A stretch of DNA of 64,000 nucleotides from Phototrophicus methaneseepsis (GTDB lineage: Bacteria > Chloroflexota > Anaerolineae > Aggregatilineales > Phototrophicaceae): assembly GCF_015500095.1 (NCBI RefSeq), contig NZ_CP062983.1:5208001-5272000 (forward strand). The letters run 5' to 3'. The notes under the pieces were generated by a model. That model was not told where the DNA came from. It made no database searches and was given only the letters and a program-made list of their open reading frames with translations. The translations under genes and the position numbers were made by a program. Numbering within the stretch: the first letter of the stretch is position 1; each line of letters starts with the position of its first letter. This document shows, in pieces, positions 39,891-49,354 of this stretch.

Positions 39891-40568
39891 ATGAGAAAAC
39901 CGATTTGTGTGATTGCTGGTGCTGGTCCCGGTATGGGCGTTTCCCTGGCGAAGCGCTTCGCCAGAGCAGGTTATACCATTGCCCTGATTTCACGCTCAGC
40001 ACCACAATTAGCGGCAGAATTACAACCTAAGCACCCTGATGTGCATGGCTTCGCAGCAGATTTGAGCAATACAGATGCCATCGCAACGGTCTTTCAGCAA
40101 ATCCAGACGCAGCTAGGCACGGTTTCCGTCCTCATTTATAACGCCGCGATGGTCGTGCCGGGGTTCGCCTCAGAATTGAATCCGGCGACTGTTCTGGAGC
40201 ACTTCCGCGTGAATGTATTAGGCGCTATCCTTTGTGTGGAAAAAGTCGTCGCCTCGATGAAAGAGCAACGCACCGGGACGATCTTGTTCACAGGCGGCGG
40301 CCTCTCGATAGACCCCAACCCAGAATATGCATCCCTGGCGCTGAGTAAAGCCGCCCTACGCAATTATGCGCTCAGCCTGCACCGTGAGCTAAAAGGCCAT
40401 GGCGTGCGCGTCGCAACGGTGACGGTCGCTGGCTATATTCACCCGGAGGATGGCTTCGACCCGGATAAAATCGCTGATGCATATTGGCGCTTGCACGAGG
40501 AAGATGCAGAAGCGGATTTTGAAGTTCTCTATGACCAGGCCTATGCGAATCAGCAGGCCAAAGCCTAG
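39891..40568 (+). CDS. atypical short-chain dehydrogenase
   Basis: 225 residues. The cofactor motif is GAGPGMG rather than TGxxxGIG, with IYNAA in place of NNAG. The active-site region reads TGGGLSIDPNPEYASLALSKAALR: the Tyr is seven residues before the Lys instead of four, a pattern seen in a divergent SDR branch, so classical Tyr-x-x-x-Lys catalysis is doubtful. It probably binds NAD(P). It is the gene downstream of the LysR divergent region and may belong to that regulon. Confidence 0.75.
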   Translation: MRKPICVIAGAGPGMGVSLAKRFARAGYTIALISRSAPQLAAELQPKHPDVHGFAADLSNTDAIATVFQQIQTQLGTVSVLIYNAAMVVPGFASELNPATVLEHFRVNVLGAILCVEKVVASMKEQRTGTILFTGGGLSIDPNPEYASLALSKAALRNYALSLHRELKGHGVRVATVTVAGYIHPEDGFDPDKIADAYWRLHEEDAEADFEVLYDQAYANQQAKA

Positions 40569-40601
40569 CATAAGATAGTCAACCTGAGGCGCACAGCAAA
40601 A

Positions 40602-40628
40602 CGCCCCCTCTTTTGGTTAGAGGGGGCG
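40602..40628. terminator. bidirectional terminator
   Basis: A perfect 10-bp stem (cgccccctct / agagggggcg), loop of seven, between the convergent SDR and penicillin-binding-protein genes; the minus strand continues GTTTTGC. Confidence 0.85.
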
Positions 40629-40634
40629 CGTTCA

Positions 40635-43589
40635 TTATCCGCCGCGGATAATCTCCACAAGCAGTTCGGCAGTGGTACTATTCCCCGCCTGATCATAAGC
40701 CGTTGCCGAGAAAGTCACATTCCCCGGTTCACGAATGGGCACTTCCAGGTAAAAAGGCCAATCTTCACCTTCACCAATCAGCGCACCATCCCGGTAGAAC
40801 TCCATACGATCATAATCATCGTCGCCAGTCGTCACCAACGTGATGACTGAATCCGTTGGGAAGCGATAGACCTTACCCGGCTCGCTGGTCATCAGGGTCA
40901 GCTCTGGCGGCTCGTTATCAATCGTGACGTAGATGGATACTGGCGTCAGGGCAGTATTGCCATTACGAACGCTGAGCTGCAAAGTATAGCCGCCTTCCAA
41001 CCCGGTCGTATCCCACACGGCAAGGGGCTGTGTCGGATCATAGGTGGTCCCCGGCTCACCAATATTGAACCACTCCGTCGGCATGAAGCCTTCTCCATAA
41101 GCGAGCTGATACGTATCCCAGGCCAGGACGTTAATGCTGCCCCAGACCTCAACCTGCCCGCCCACATAAGAGAAGCGCTGCGGCTCTGTAATCGCCAGAT
41201 CGGCGGTGTTCGCCGTCGTTGTACGATCATACTCGGTTGGCGGCAGCACCTGCCCGGTTTCTTCCCACCATTCACGGGCTGCATCCGGCGGGATGAAATA
41301 CAAGCGCGATAAACGCTGCTGTGGTGGCGTTTCGTTGGTCGCAAGCTGGCCCGTATCGTTGTTAACGACGATCATCTGCCAATGGGAGTCTTCCTGTGTG
41401 GGGGCCACATCCCGCAAGAAAATCTCCGTCCGGCGCGGGCACTCAGAATCTGGCCCAGGCGTCAGGCCGCTGCGCTCACAAACGACATACTCCGCGATGC
41501 CATCTGGCTTGGGCCAGGACGCCGCATCGAGATGATCGCGCGCATGCATATACTGCATCAACGCTCGCCAGACCGGCGCAGCACCGTTCAGGCCATTATC
41601 GTCTAGTGCCATCGCTTCACCATCGGAGCGCATCAAGTGCACGCCTGCGAGCCGCTGCGGCGTATAGCCTACAGCCCAGTTATCGTCATCGCCGCCCGTA
41701 CTGCCGGTCACAATCGCCCCCGGCCGCCCCAGGTCGATCATATCCAGCGGCGTATTGAGCATATCTCGCCGGATGTTGATATCGGCAAGGATGTCCGTCA
41801 CCAGATAAGCCAGGTCTGACTCCAGCATGTTGGTACGGCTAATAGCAATTTCTTCTGGCGTGTATTCCCATAAAACCTGACCATCACTGTCTTCTATCTT
41901 GAGGACGGCGACCGGGTTACGGGGCCGTACAGAGCGATCTAACGGTTCGACACCGACCATGTAGCCCTGACTACCAAAGACCGAATACGCGTAGGCCATA
42001 TCCAGTAAGGAGACCTGCCCGCCTCGTTCCAGCAATTCCAGGTCCGCATCAAAGGCATTGTCTACAGGCTGTGGCAAACCGAGGCGCTGTGCCGTAGATA
42101 ACATCTGGCTGATACCCGTTACTTCCGCCACAGAAACCGCCGGGACGCGCAGGCCGCTCGCCATCACATCGCGCAGATTACGCGGTCCACGGAATTGACC
42201 ATCGGGATTATTGGGCAGATAGAGCAACCCTTCCGCCGGGCCGGGGAAGTGACGCGGAATATCTAGCAACATGCTGGCGGGCGTGTATAGCTTACGGCGC
42301 AAGCCTTCAAGATATACAAAGGGGTAGAGTGTTGGCCCTGGAGCATAATCAGCTTCTGTTGCAATGCCCACCATACTCAGAATTTCGCCCGTTGCCAGGT
42401 CCATCAACATGATCTGACCATCATCAGGGGGATTGGCCGAGGTCGTGGTGAAGCCATTGTTGATGCGATAGAGATAGTTGCTAGCCTGGCAAGGTTGGCC
42501 TGTACGCGTCGTCAGGCTCGGGATCGTGCCGCCCTGTAATTGGGCTAGATGGGCTCTCAGCACACATTCTGATTGATCGTAAAGATCGACATCCAGGGTC
42601 GTCGTGATCGTCAGCGCACCGCGCGCGACCAATCGTTCACCATCCAGGCCCATAGAGGACAAAATATCTTCTGCCTGGGTACGAGCGTATAAGGCAAAAT
42701 CAGGCGCTAACTCCGGCAGTTGGCGCATAGAAGCATTGATCGGTGTTGTGGTCGCGGCGGCGGTTTCGTAAGCGCCTTCCAAAATCCGCCCGCTGACGAC
42801 CATCCGTTGCAATAAATCCGCCTGACGGCCCCTCGCGGCTACGAGATCATCAAAGGGGTTCAATTTTGGCTGTAATGGGATTGCAGCCAGCATTGCCGCT
42901 TCATCTAAGGTGAGGTCAACCGCGCTCTTACCCAGGTAAATCTGCGCAGCAGCATCAATACCATAGGCATCGTTGCCATAATAATTGGTGTTGAGGTGCC
43001 ACTCGACAATTTCCAGCGGATCATAACGTTGCTGCACCTCCGCAGTGAGGACAATTTCCAGCAAGAGATCATCCAGGTCGCTCTCTGCGGCCAGCGGCAC
43101 AATGCCATTGCGCACAAACCGGGCTGTAATGCTGTTATCCGGCGTTAGTTGCAGACCCAACAGATAGCGCCACAGCCGCCCAAGCGTCTCATCCAGCTTG
43201 AATTGACCCGTCTCCAGGAAATCCGCATCTTCCATTTCAAGGGTGGCCTGCACCACATACTCCGGCAAATCGCTGAGCGGTAACCAGCGCCGTTCGTTGC
43301 CGAGCGGGTCCGTCACGCTGAAGATCAGCGTGCTGCCATTACGATCATAAATTTCGGTACTGCCCAGGATCGGCTCTAGCTGGATGCTCTGGGCCTGTGT
43401 CGGGAGATAGGGCGCTGCACGTAGATAAAGATAGCCCGCCAAACCAAAAATACTGACTAAAGGGACAATTACCACCGCGGCGATAACAGCCATAATGGAT
43501 ACACCCCATACCTGGCTGCGTGTATGAGACTCGCGCAGGCGCGACTTGCGGGTGCGGCGGCGGCGGATAATTTGCGTGATCGAGGACAT
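40635..43589 (-). CDS. class A penicillin-binding-protein homologue with a degenerate transpeptidase domain
   Basis: 984 residues from the ATG at 43589, with GGAG six bases before it. A basic N-terminus and one membrane helix (~26-58) precede a GT51-like region: MEDADF (~119-124, the EDxxF motif), NSITARFVRN (in place of GGSTITQQ) and LEIVEWHLNTNYYGNDAYGIDAAAQIYLGKSAVDLTLDEAAMLA (~190-235). A transpeptidase-like domain follows (~390-680). Its three catalytic motifs are all lost: SxxK is PTLY (~419-422), SxN is SGL (~478-480), and KTG is VTG (~627-629). The C-terminal ~200 residues are Ig-like beta domains. It is a probable scaffold or receptor pseudo-enzyme of cell-wall synthesis. Confidence 0.8.
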   Translation of the reverse strand: MSSITQIIRRRRTRKSRLRESHTRSQVWGVSIMAVIAAVVIVPLVSIFGLAGYLYLRAAPYLPTQAQSIQLEPILGSTEIYDRNGSTLIFSVTDPLGNERRWLPLSDLPEYVVQATLEMEDADFLETGQFKLDETLGRLWRYLLGLQLTPDNSITARFVRNGIVPLAAESDLDDLLLEIVLTAEVQQRYDPLEIVEWHLNTNYYGNDAYGIDAAAQIYLGKSAVDLTLDEAAMLAAIPLQPKLNPFDDLVAARGRQADLLQRMVVSGRILEGAYETAAATTTPINASMRQLPELAPDFALYARTQAEDILSSMGLDGERLVARGALTITTTLDVDLYDQSECVLRAHLAQLQGGTIPSLTTRTGQPCQASNYLYRINNGFTTTSANPPDDGQIMLMDLATGEILSMVGIATEADYAPGPTLYPFVYLEGLRRKLYTPASMLLDIPRHFPGPAEGLLYLPNNPDGQFRGPRNLRDVMASGLRVPAVSVAEVTGISQMLSTAQRLGLPQPVDNAFDADLELLERGGQVSLLDMAYAYSVFGSQGYMVGVEPLDRSVRPRNPVAVLKIEDSDGQVLWEYTPEEIAISRTNMLESDLAYLVTDILADINIRRDMLNTPLDMIDLGRPGAIVTGSTGGDDDNWAVGYTPQRLAGVHLMRSDGEAMALDDNGLNGAAPVWRALMQYMHARDHLDAASWPKPDGIAEYVVCERSGLTPGPDSECPRRTEIFLRDVAPTQEDSHWQMIVVNNDTGQLATNETPPQQRLSRLYFIPPDAAREWWEETGQVLPPTEYDRTTTANTADLAITEPQRFSYVGGQVEVWGSINVLAWDTYQLAYGEGFMPTEWFNIGEPGTTYDPTQPLAVWDTTGLEGGYTLQLSVRNGNTALTPVSIYVTIDNEPPELTLMTSEPGKVYRFPTDSVITLVTTGDDDYDRMEFYRDGALIGEGEDWPFYLEVPIREPGNVTFSATAYDQAGNSTTAELLVEIIRGG

Positions 43590-43935
43590 GTGCGGCTCCA
43601 TCACAGGCAGCTATGGACAGATGAGCACAAACTAGCAGATATAACGAATCTTATTCGATATGCTGTGATGAAAAACAGTGTACGAGGAGGCGAGGCTTTT
43701 CGCAACCGAGCGTTAAGAGGAACATGCAAGCCAATCTCGGCCAAAAGCCTTACATCCAGTATTACAAAACATGAGTATAATGGTTGTCATGATTCGTGAT
43801 ATGACTTAGCGAATTGATAAAATAAGTCATAAAAACCTTAAGATTTTGGCACAATGTAAGCTTTGACTAAATATTCTATCTGTTGTATATTCCTTATGTA
43901 GTATTCCGTAACGTCGTTATTTATGGAGTAATTTC
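43590..43935. other. divergent intergenic region
   Basis: 346 bases between the penicillin-binding-protein gene and the divergent response-regulator gene. The right half is AT-rich with several TATAAT-like boxes (43778 onward, 43880 onward). No open frame with a ribosome site was found; it should hold both promoters. Confidence 0.4.
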
Positions 43936-44655
43936 ATGAAGAAATCCAAAGTCCTTATTGTCGAGGATGATGAGACCGTAAGCGGTTTAATGTCAGAATT
44001 CTTGGGAAAACTGGGATACGACGTGACGGTATTCGGTGATGCGCCGGAAGCCCTGGATCATGTTAAGCAGCGCGGTCTGCCACATATTGTGCTCATCGAT
44101 TTGGGCCTACCAAGTATGCATGGTTTTGAATTAGCAAACCGATTCAAGGCTATGGCTGATGTACCGATTATCTTCGTCACATCAGCAGGCGATACGGATA
44201 CCATCGTCCAGGGGCTGAAGAAATACGCTGAAGATTTCATTGTGAAGCCATTTGAACTGCGCGAGCTCGAAGCCAGGGTCCACGTTGTTCTCAGCCGGAT
44301 GCCCAGCCTAGATTATGCCAGTGAGCCAGTCGTCCGGGTTGATGATTTGCTGAATATCGACTTCGCCCATAACCGCATTGTTCTGAATGGCAAGAGTATT
44401 GGTCTGACGCCAACGGAATCTATTTTGCTGCATGTGCTGCTGCGCAATGCCGGACGTGTCGTCGAAAATCGTATGTTAATCGCACGTGTATGGCCTTCTG
44501 AAGAAGTCTTTGAGGATACGCTGCGCGTCCATATGCACCGCTTGCGCCGCAAGCTAGAGGCAGATAGCCACCATCCTCATTACATCCGCACAGAGCGCGG
44601 CGTGGGCTATATGTTCACGATGCGCCCACCGGAGTTATTCGGGGAAGAAGCCTAA
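43936..44655 (+). CDS. OmpR/PhoB-family response regulator
   Basis: 239 residues. The receiver domain (1-122) has the acid pocket VEDDE, phospho-acceptor Asp55 (VLIDLGLPS), switch residue Ser in FVTSAGD and Lys104 in FIVKPFELREL. The C-terminal winged helix (135-232) has the OmpR-type recognition helix (VFEDTLRVHMHRLRRKLEAD) and ends RTERGVGYMF. It should bind DNA when phosphorylated. No histidine kinase is adjacent, so it is an orphan regulator here. A 26-residue membrane peptide follows. Confidence 0.92.
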   Translation: MKKSKVLIVEDDETVSGLMSEFLGKLGYDVTVFGDAPEALDHVKQRGLPHIVLIDLGLPSMHGFELANRFKAMADVPIIFVTSAGDTDTIVQGLKKYAEDFIVKPFELRELEARVHVVLSRMPSLDYASEPVVRVDDLLNIDFAHNRIVLNGKSIGLTPTESILLHVLLRNAGRVVENRMLIARVWPSEEVFEDTLRVHMHRLRRKLEADSHHPHYIRTERGVGYMFTMRPPELFGEEA

Positions 44656-44745
44656 CATATTTATTCAGGACGATTGTTCTAGACAGAAGATATGAGGAAG
44701 CCTATCCTATAAGCTGCGTAACCAAACTATCGGAAAGGCATTATC

Positions 44746-44826
44746 ATGTCGCCGGAACCTGCTATCGGCCCGCTCGTCTTGTTTCTGATGTTTTTATTTG
44801 TCTTCTTTTCCCTTTTCATCTTCTAG
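44746..44826 (+). CDS. 26-residue single-helix membrane peptide
   Basis: 26 codons, ATG with GGAAAGG eight bases upstream. After a short polar start (MSPEPAIGP) the rest is one hydrophobic helix rich in Leu and Phe ending FSLFIF, long enough to cross the membrane. It lies 90 bases after the response-regulator stop, in the same direction, before a strong terminator, so it is probably co-transcribed. Small membrane peptides often regulate a larger protein; the target is unknown. Confidence 0.5.
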   Translation: MSPEPAIGPLVLFLMFLFVFFSLFIF

Positions 44827-44875
44827 TTTTCACCTTCTAGCTTGATGATCTGAGCGCCACATTCATAAAAAAAAC

Positions 44876-44901
44876 AAAAGTCGCCTTCAAGGCGACTTTT
44901 T
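44876..44901. terminator. bidirectional terminator
   Basis: A 10-bp stem (aaaagtcgcc / ggcgactttt) with loop ttcaa and A/T flanks, between the membrane peptide and the convergent HtrA gene. Confidence 0.9.
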
Positions 44902-44933
44902 AGTTGAACTCTCAAAGTGATGCATCAGAGGGA

Positions 44934-46166
44934 CTAGCCACATTGCGGCACAGTGGCACTCTCCGGGCGGCCTTCCAGCGTCACAGGCACGTCGAAGGTC
45001 TGCCCATCGCGGATGACGCGCAGCGTCACCACATCCCCAGGAGCCGTATTGACCACCATATAGCTCAGTAAAGCGTCCATATCGCCCACATACATATCAT
45101 CAATTGCGACGATAATATCGCCTCCTGCGCAGAGTTCCTTATCTCGCACGTTCACAGTGCGCGTACCACCACGCAGGCCAGCTTTTGCCGCCGGGGAGTT
45201 TTCCGTCACTGCCTGGACGAGGACGCCTTCTTCTACGGGTAGATCCAGCGGTTGGGCAATGGCTGCGACGCCAAGACCTTCGCTTTCCGGGGCGACATTA
45301 ATGCCTAACCATGCATAATCGACACTGCCATGGTCGATAAGTTCCGGCACAACGCGGCGCAAGGTATTGGCGGGGACCGCAAAGCCAACCCCCTGGAAGA
45401 CACCATTGTCACTGCGGATAGCCGTCGTCACGCCGATAACTTCGCCCTGACTGTTGAGCAAGGGTCCGCCACTGTTACCCGGATTGATGGGCGTATCCGT
45501 CTGGATGATGGACGGATTGTTGAAATAGGCCACCGCATTGGTATCAATGAGGGCAGCGCTATCCAGCGTCCGGCCCAGGCCGCTGACAATCCCCGCAGAC
45601 ATGGAGCTATTCAGGCCAAAAGGATTACCAATCGCAATCGCACGCTGCCCCACCCGTACCCGGTCACTATCCGCCAGGGATAGAGGCTGTAGGCGGCTGG
45701 CTTCTGTCTCGACACGAATGACAGCCAGATCGCTGTAACTATCCGCGCCGACGACTTCTGCATCAATGATGTAGCCATTGTTGAAGGTCACGCGGATTTC
45801 CGTGCTATTGCGGACGACATGGGCGTTGGTGATGATATGGCCCTCATTATCGTATACAAAGCCAGAGCCACGGCTGACGTCTGTATAAGTGCCATCGGCA
45901 GCTTCAATCTCCGCTTCAATATTCACGACGGAAAGCGTCGCGCGCTCGTACAAGTTCGCCAGCAAAAGATATTCCGCGTCTGCCGCGTCAACGACTTCCA
46001 GCGGAACAGGCGTCACGACGCGCAGTTCTGGGGCATCGCCCACATGGCTGACGGGCAAATCGCTGAGCGGTGTACTCGCCAGGGTTAGGTCAAACGTGGC
46101 GGCCCCACTGCTGCACGCAGCGCTGACAAGTAACAAGGCGATAAAAATAAGCGCTAGACGCTTCAT
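44934..46166 (-). CDS. HtrA/DegP-family serine protease, lipoprotein
   Basis: 410 residues. A lipobox at Cys18 (VSAAC) tethers it to the membrane. The catalytic triad is His116 (ITNAHVV), Asp146 (SDLAVIRV) and Ser232 (GNSGGPL). A PDZ domain covers ~300-395, with the ligand loop GVLVQAVTENSPAAKAGLRGG. HtrA proteins degrade misfolded exported proteins. The lipid anchor is common in Chloroflexota and gram-positive HtrA relatives. It is convergent with the membrane peptide gene. Confidence 0.93.
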   Translation of the reverse strand: MKRLALIFIALLLVSAACSSGAATFDLTLASTPLSDLPVSHVGDAPELRVVTPVPLEVVDAADAEYLLLANLYERATLSVVNIEAEIEAADGTYTDVSRGSGFVYDNEGHIITNAHVVRNSTEIRVTFNNGYIIDAEVVGADSYSDLAVIRVETEASRLQPLSLADSDRVRVGQRAIAIGNPFGLNSSMSAGIVSGLGRTLDSAALIDTNAVAYFNNPSIIQTDTPINPGNSGGPLLNSQGEVIGVTTAIRSDNGVFQGVGFAVPANTLRRVVPELIDHGSVDYAWLGINVAPESEGLGVAAIAQPLDLPVEEGVLVQAVTENSPAAKAGLRGGTRTVNVRDKELCAGGDIIVAIDDMYVGDMDALLSYMVVNTAPGDVVTLRVIRDGQTFDVPVTLEGRPESATVPQCG

Positions 46167-46310
46167 GCGTATGGCTCCGGATTATGGCTTATATGGACGA
46201 TGATTCTGGCAGGCATCACATACCTATTCACAGTGTACAGGGATTATGACCTGTTGTGTCGAGTCAATTCGATTGGAATGCTCATAAATGGAGAGATTCA
46301 AGGGATATTC

Positions 46311-46340
46311 AAAAGGGAACGGGGGTGATTCCGTTCCCTT
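46311..46340 (-). terminator. terminator after the cbpA-like gene
   Basis: Stem aagggaacgg / ccgttccctt with an eight-base loop; the minus strand continues TTTTG, three bases past the stop codon. Confidence 0.75.
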
Positions 46341-46343
46341 GAA

Positions 46344-47270
46344 CTAGGTGAGGCTGTTACGGATTGCTTCTAGCTGCTGTTTCTGGTCATCTGTGAGATT
46401 GATCGGCACGGTGATCACCACACGCGCGTACAAATCGCCATTATGGCCCTTCTTGCGCAAGATCGGCATCCCTTTACCAGACAGACGGAAGCGCTGACCG
46501 GATTGCGTACCCGGCGGGATCGTCAGCTTACCGGTGCCCGTCATAGTGCGCACTTCGGCCTTGCCGCCCAGCATCGCGGTAAAGGCATCGACTTCGACAT
46601 CTGTAATCAGGTCGTCGCCTTCGCGCTCAAACTGTGGATGTGGCGCGACATCAATAATCAAGTACAGATCACCAGAGGCCCCACCCATCACACCGGGCTG
46701 GCCTTCTCCGCTCAGGCGAATTTTGCTACCTGTACGCGCGCCTGCCGGAATTTTGGTGTTCAGGCGGCGGCCATCGACGGTGAGCACGATTTCCTTACCA
46801 TAGTAAGCATCTTCCAGCGTGATGGTAATGGGATGCTCAATATCCTGGCCTTTTGTGGGCTGGGCTGTCCGGTAATCAGCGGCACCACCCCCAAACGGGT
46901 TAAATCCGCTGAAGCCGCTAAAACCTGTAGAACGACCACCCGCACGGCCACCACTGCTATTCCCAAAGAAGCTGTTCAGGATGTCCTGCAGGTCTTCCTG
47001 GCTGACGTTCTGATAGGTGCCGCCGCCAGTTCCACCTGCCCCGGCGAAGCGATCCCAGTTGGCCCCATACTGGTCATACTGCTGGCGTTTGGTTTCGTCG
47101 CTCAGCACTTCATAGGCCTCATTCAATTCTTTGAAGCGATCTTCCGCCTGTGGATCATCCGGGTTCGCGTCAGGATGATACTGCTTGGCCTTTTTGCGGA
47201 AAGCGCGTTTGATTTCACTCTGGTCGGCGTTCTTACTGACCCCCAGAATGCTGTAGTAGTCTTTTGGCAT
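46344..47270 (-). CDS. CbpA-like DnaJ co-chaperone
   Basis: 308 residues. The J domain (1-70) has the HPD tripeptide ([11 protein letters not shown]), followed by a Gly/Phe region (75-130) and two C-terminal beta domains; the zinc-finger domain of DnaJ is absent, as in CbpA. It should stimulate the ATPase of DnaK and carry unfolded clients. No dnaK is adjacent. The start ATG is followed by [16 protein letters not shown], standard for J domains. Confidence 0.9.
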   Translation of the reverse strand: MPKDYYSILGVSKNADQSEIKRAFRKKAKQYHPDANPDDPQAEDRFKELNEAYEVLSDETKRQQYDQYGANWDRFAGAGGTGGGTYQNVSQEDLQDILNSFFGNSSGGRAGGRSTGFSGFSGFNPFGGGAADYRTAQPTKGQDIEHPITITLEDAYYGKEIVLTVDGRRLNTKIPAGARTGSKIRLSGEGQPGVMGGASGDLYLIIDVAPHPQFEREGDDLITDVEVDAFTAMLGGKAEVRTMTGTGKLTIPPGTQSGQRFRLSGKGMPILRKKGHNGDLYARVVITVPINLTDDQKQQLEAIRNSLT

Positions 47271-47526
47271 AGTTGTTTACTTGGGCAACTCTATTCGTAC
47301 GTTGTAATGCTATTGTAAGATAAGCGGGTCGTTGAGGTCAACAAAACCGATACACCTCTTATATATTTCTATCGGCCTTTTTATAGTGTATCACGTCCAG
47401 GGGCCTGCTTTTTTTGGTGGCTTTTAACCAGGTTTGGAACATGACCTAGCGTTATGATTATGCTCAGGAAATGGCATCAAATGATGAGCTAATGAACGTC
47501 AAAATGTCATTGAAAGAAGGGCTATC

Positions 47527-48129
47527 ATGACGGTCCATATGCGTATGGCATGTATGGATGACGCAACACAAATCCAGGCGATTTATGCGCCGATTGTCGC
47601 TGAGACGATTATTTCATTCGAGCAAGTCGTCCCCACCGTGGAAGAAATAGCCGAGCGCATCCAAAAAGCCATTGATCGCTATCCCTGGCTCGTCTGCACC
47701 CAGGATGGCGTTATCATGGGCTATGTTTACGGCAGCACGCATCGCGCCCGCGCCGCTTATCAGTGGTCCGTTGATGTTTCCGTTTATGTTCACAGTGCCT
47801 ATCGACGGCGTGGCATCGCCCGCGCGCTTTATACGGCACTGTTCTCAATGTTAGCCACACAGGGTTATTACAATGCATATGCCGGTATCGCCCTACCCAA
47901 TGCGGGCAGCGTCGGCATCCACGAAGCAATGGGCTTTGTGCCAGTCGGCGTCTATAAAGAAGTCGGCTATAAGCTGGGCGCGTGGCATGATGTCGGCTGG
48001 TGGCAGCTCGCAATCCAACCCAAGGCAGGCGAGCCTCAAACGCCTGTGCCCATCACCGATTTGATTGATTCCCCGCATTGGGATAACGCCATCGACATGG
48101 GCATGGCACACCTCAAAGACCTGATTTAG
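47527..48129 (+). CDS. phosphinothricin-type GNAT acetyltransferase
   Basis: 200 residues with the Pat/YncA pattern: VPTVEEIAERIQKAIDRYPWLV near the N-terminus, the acetyl-CoA loop RRRGIARALYTALF, and the late GYYNAYAGIALPNAGSVGIHEAMGFVPVGVYKEVGYKLGAWHDVGWWQ. Enzymes of this branch acetylate the amino group of phosphinothricin or methionine sulfoximine analogues. GAAAGAAGG lies upstream. The gene is convergent with the M42 peptidase. Confidence 0.9.
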   Translation: MTVHMRMACMDDATQIQAIYAPIVAETIISFEQVVPTVEEIAERIQKAIDRYPWLVCTQDGVIMGYVYGSTHRARAAYQWSVDVSVYVHSAYRRRGIARALYTALFSMLATQGYYNAYAGIALPNAGSVGIHEAMGFVPVGVYKEVGYKLGAWHDVGWWQLAIQPKAGEPQTPVPITDLIDSPHWDNAIDMGMAHLKDLI

Positions 48130-48150
48130 CCTGAGAAACGACCGCCATCT

Positions 48151-48183
48151 AAAAAGGCCCAGGAGACAACCTGAGCCTTTTTT
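48151..48183. terminator. bidirectional terminator
   Basis: A 13-bp stem with one mismatch (aaaaaggcccagg / cctgagccttttt), between the convergent acetyltransferase and M42 peptidase genes. Confidence 0.85.
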
Positions 48184-48214
48184 ATGCTATAAGCAGCTAG
48201 AGCCATGACACCAG

Positions 48215-49276
48215 CTAAGCCAGTTGTGCATCCAGCAGATATTGCGCGATGAGGTTGGCGCTATGCAGCAGTGCATCCTGATGCATCCGCTCATAGCCAT
48301 GGGAAGAAGCCACCCCAGGGCCAATTAGCCCCACTTTGGCATCCCCACCCGCGCGCCAGAAAGCGGTACCATCGGAGCTGTAGTAAACGTAAATATCGAC
48401 GTTATAGGCAATATCGTTATCTTCTGCGAGGCGGCGCAGTTTATTGTTCATATCAAAGTGATAGGGGCCACCATTATCCTTGACGCAGATCGAGGCGCTG
48501 AATTCATCGCTGGCCTGGCCGTCACCAATAGCCGCCATATCGACAGCGACCAGTTCAACGAGGCGATCCGGGAAGCCTGCCGAGCCGCCATGACCGACTT
48601 CTTCATAATTGGCGATCAAAACATAGGTATCATACGCCGGACGTAAGCCCTCTGCCTGCATAGCTTTCATCGCGCCCCAGATGCACGCCACGCTGGCCTT
48701 ATCATCCAAAAAGCGCGACCGGATGAAACCCGTCTCCGTCACTTCTACGCGCGGATCCAGAAAGACGAAATCCCCCACGTTGATGCCGAGTGCCTGCGTC
48801 TCTTTACGGCTGCTGGTACGGGCATCCAGGCGCAGTTCAATCGAGTTCTCATCGCGGACGGTGGTCTTGGCGTCCCGGTTGACGTGTGTACTGGGATTGT
48901 TCAGGATGATTGTCCCGCGATAGCGTTGATCATCATGGGTGCGCACAGAACAATTCTCAAATTCCGCACCCGACCAGTTGATGCCGCCTAATGACGTCAG
49001 TTTGAGGCGACCACTGCTCTTAATCTCTTTGACCATAAAGCCAAGCGTATCAATATGGGCGGTCAGGCCAACAGCAACTTCGCTTGATTGTCCCGGCCAA
49101 TGTAGCAGCAGCGCCCCTTTTTTCGTCACTGTCATCGTCAGATCATCGATACCAAGCGCGCCAAAGGCTTCTTCACAATTGGCAATCGCTTCTCGGTGAT
49201 AGCCTGTTGGGCTGGGCGCATTCAGCAGCGCAATGAGCATCTCGGTCATGGCATCTGTATCAAAGTTGAGGGGCAT
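48215..49276 (-). CDS. M42-family metallo-aminopeptidase
   Basis: 353 residues from the ATG at 49276, chosen because AAAGG is nine bases before it. Metal ligands and catalytic residues can be seen in order: LTAHIDTLG (His-x-Asp), the RSRFLDDKASVA Asp, the NYEEVGHGGS Glu pair, the VAVDMAAIGDG Asp and GVASSHGYERMH His. The M42 family forms large tetrahedral shells that trim peptides. Substrate specificity is unclear. No osmolyte genes are adjacent. Confidence 0.9.
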   Translation of the reverse strand: MPLNFDTDAMTEMLIALLNAPSPTGYHREAIANCEEAFGALGIDDLTMTVTKKGALLLHWPGQSSEVAVGLTAHIDTLGFMVKEIKSSGRLKLTSLGGINWSGAEFENCSVRTHDDQRYRGTIILNNPSTHVNRDAKTTVRDENSIELRLDARTSSRKETQALGINVGDFVFLDPRVEVTETGFIRSRFLDDKASVACIWGAMKAMQAEGLRPAYDTYVLIANYEEVGHGGSAGFPDRLVELVAVDMAAIGDGQASDEFSASICVKDNGGPYHFDMNNKLRRLAEDNDIAYNVDIYVYYSSDGTAFWRAGGDAKVGLIGPGVASSHGYERMHQDALLHSANLIAQYLLDAQLA

Positions 49277-49354
49277 GGTCGCCATCCTTTATGAGCAAAT
49301 TCGTTTCTTACAAAGTCGTTTCCTGCAAAGTGAGGCTAAATTGTAACCAATCGC

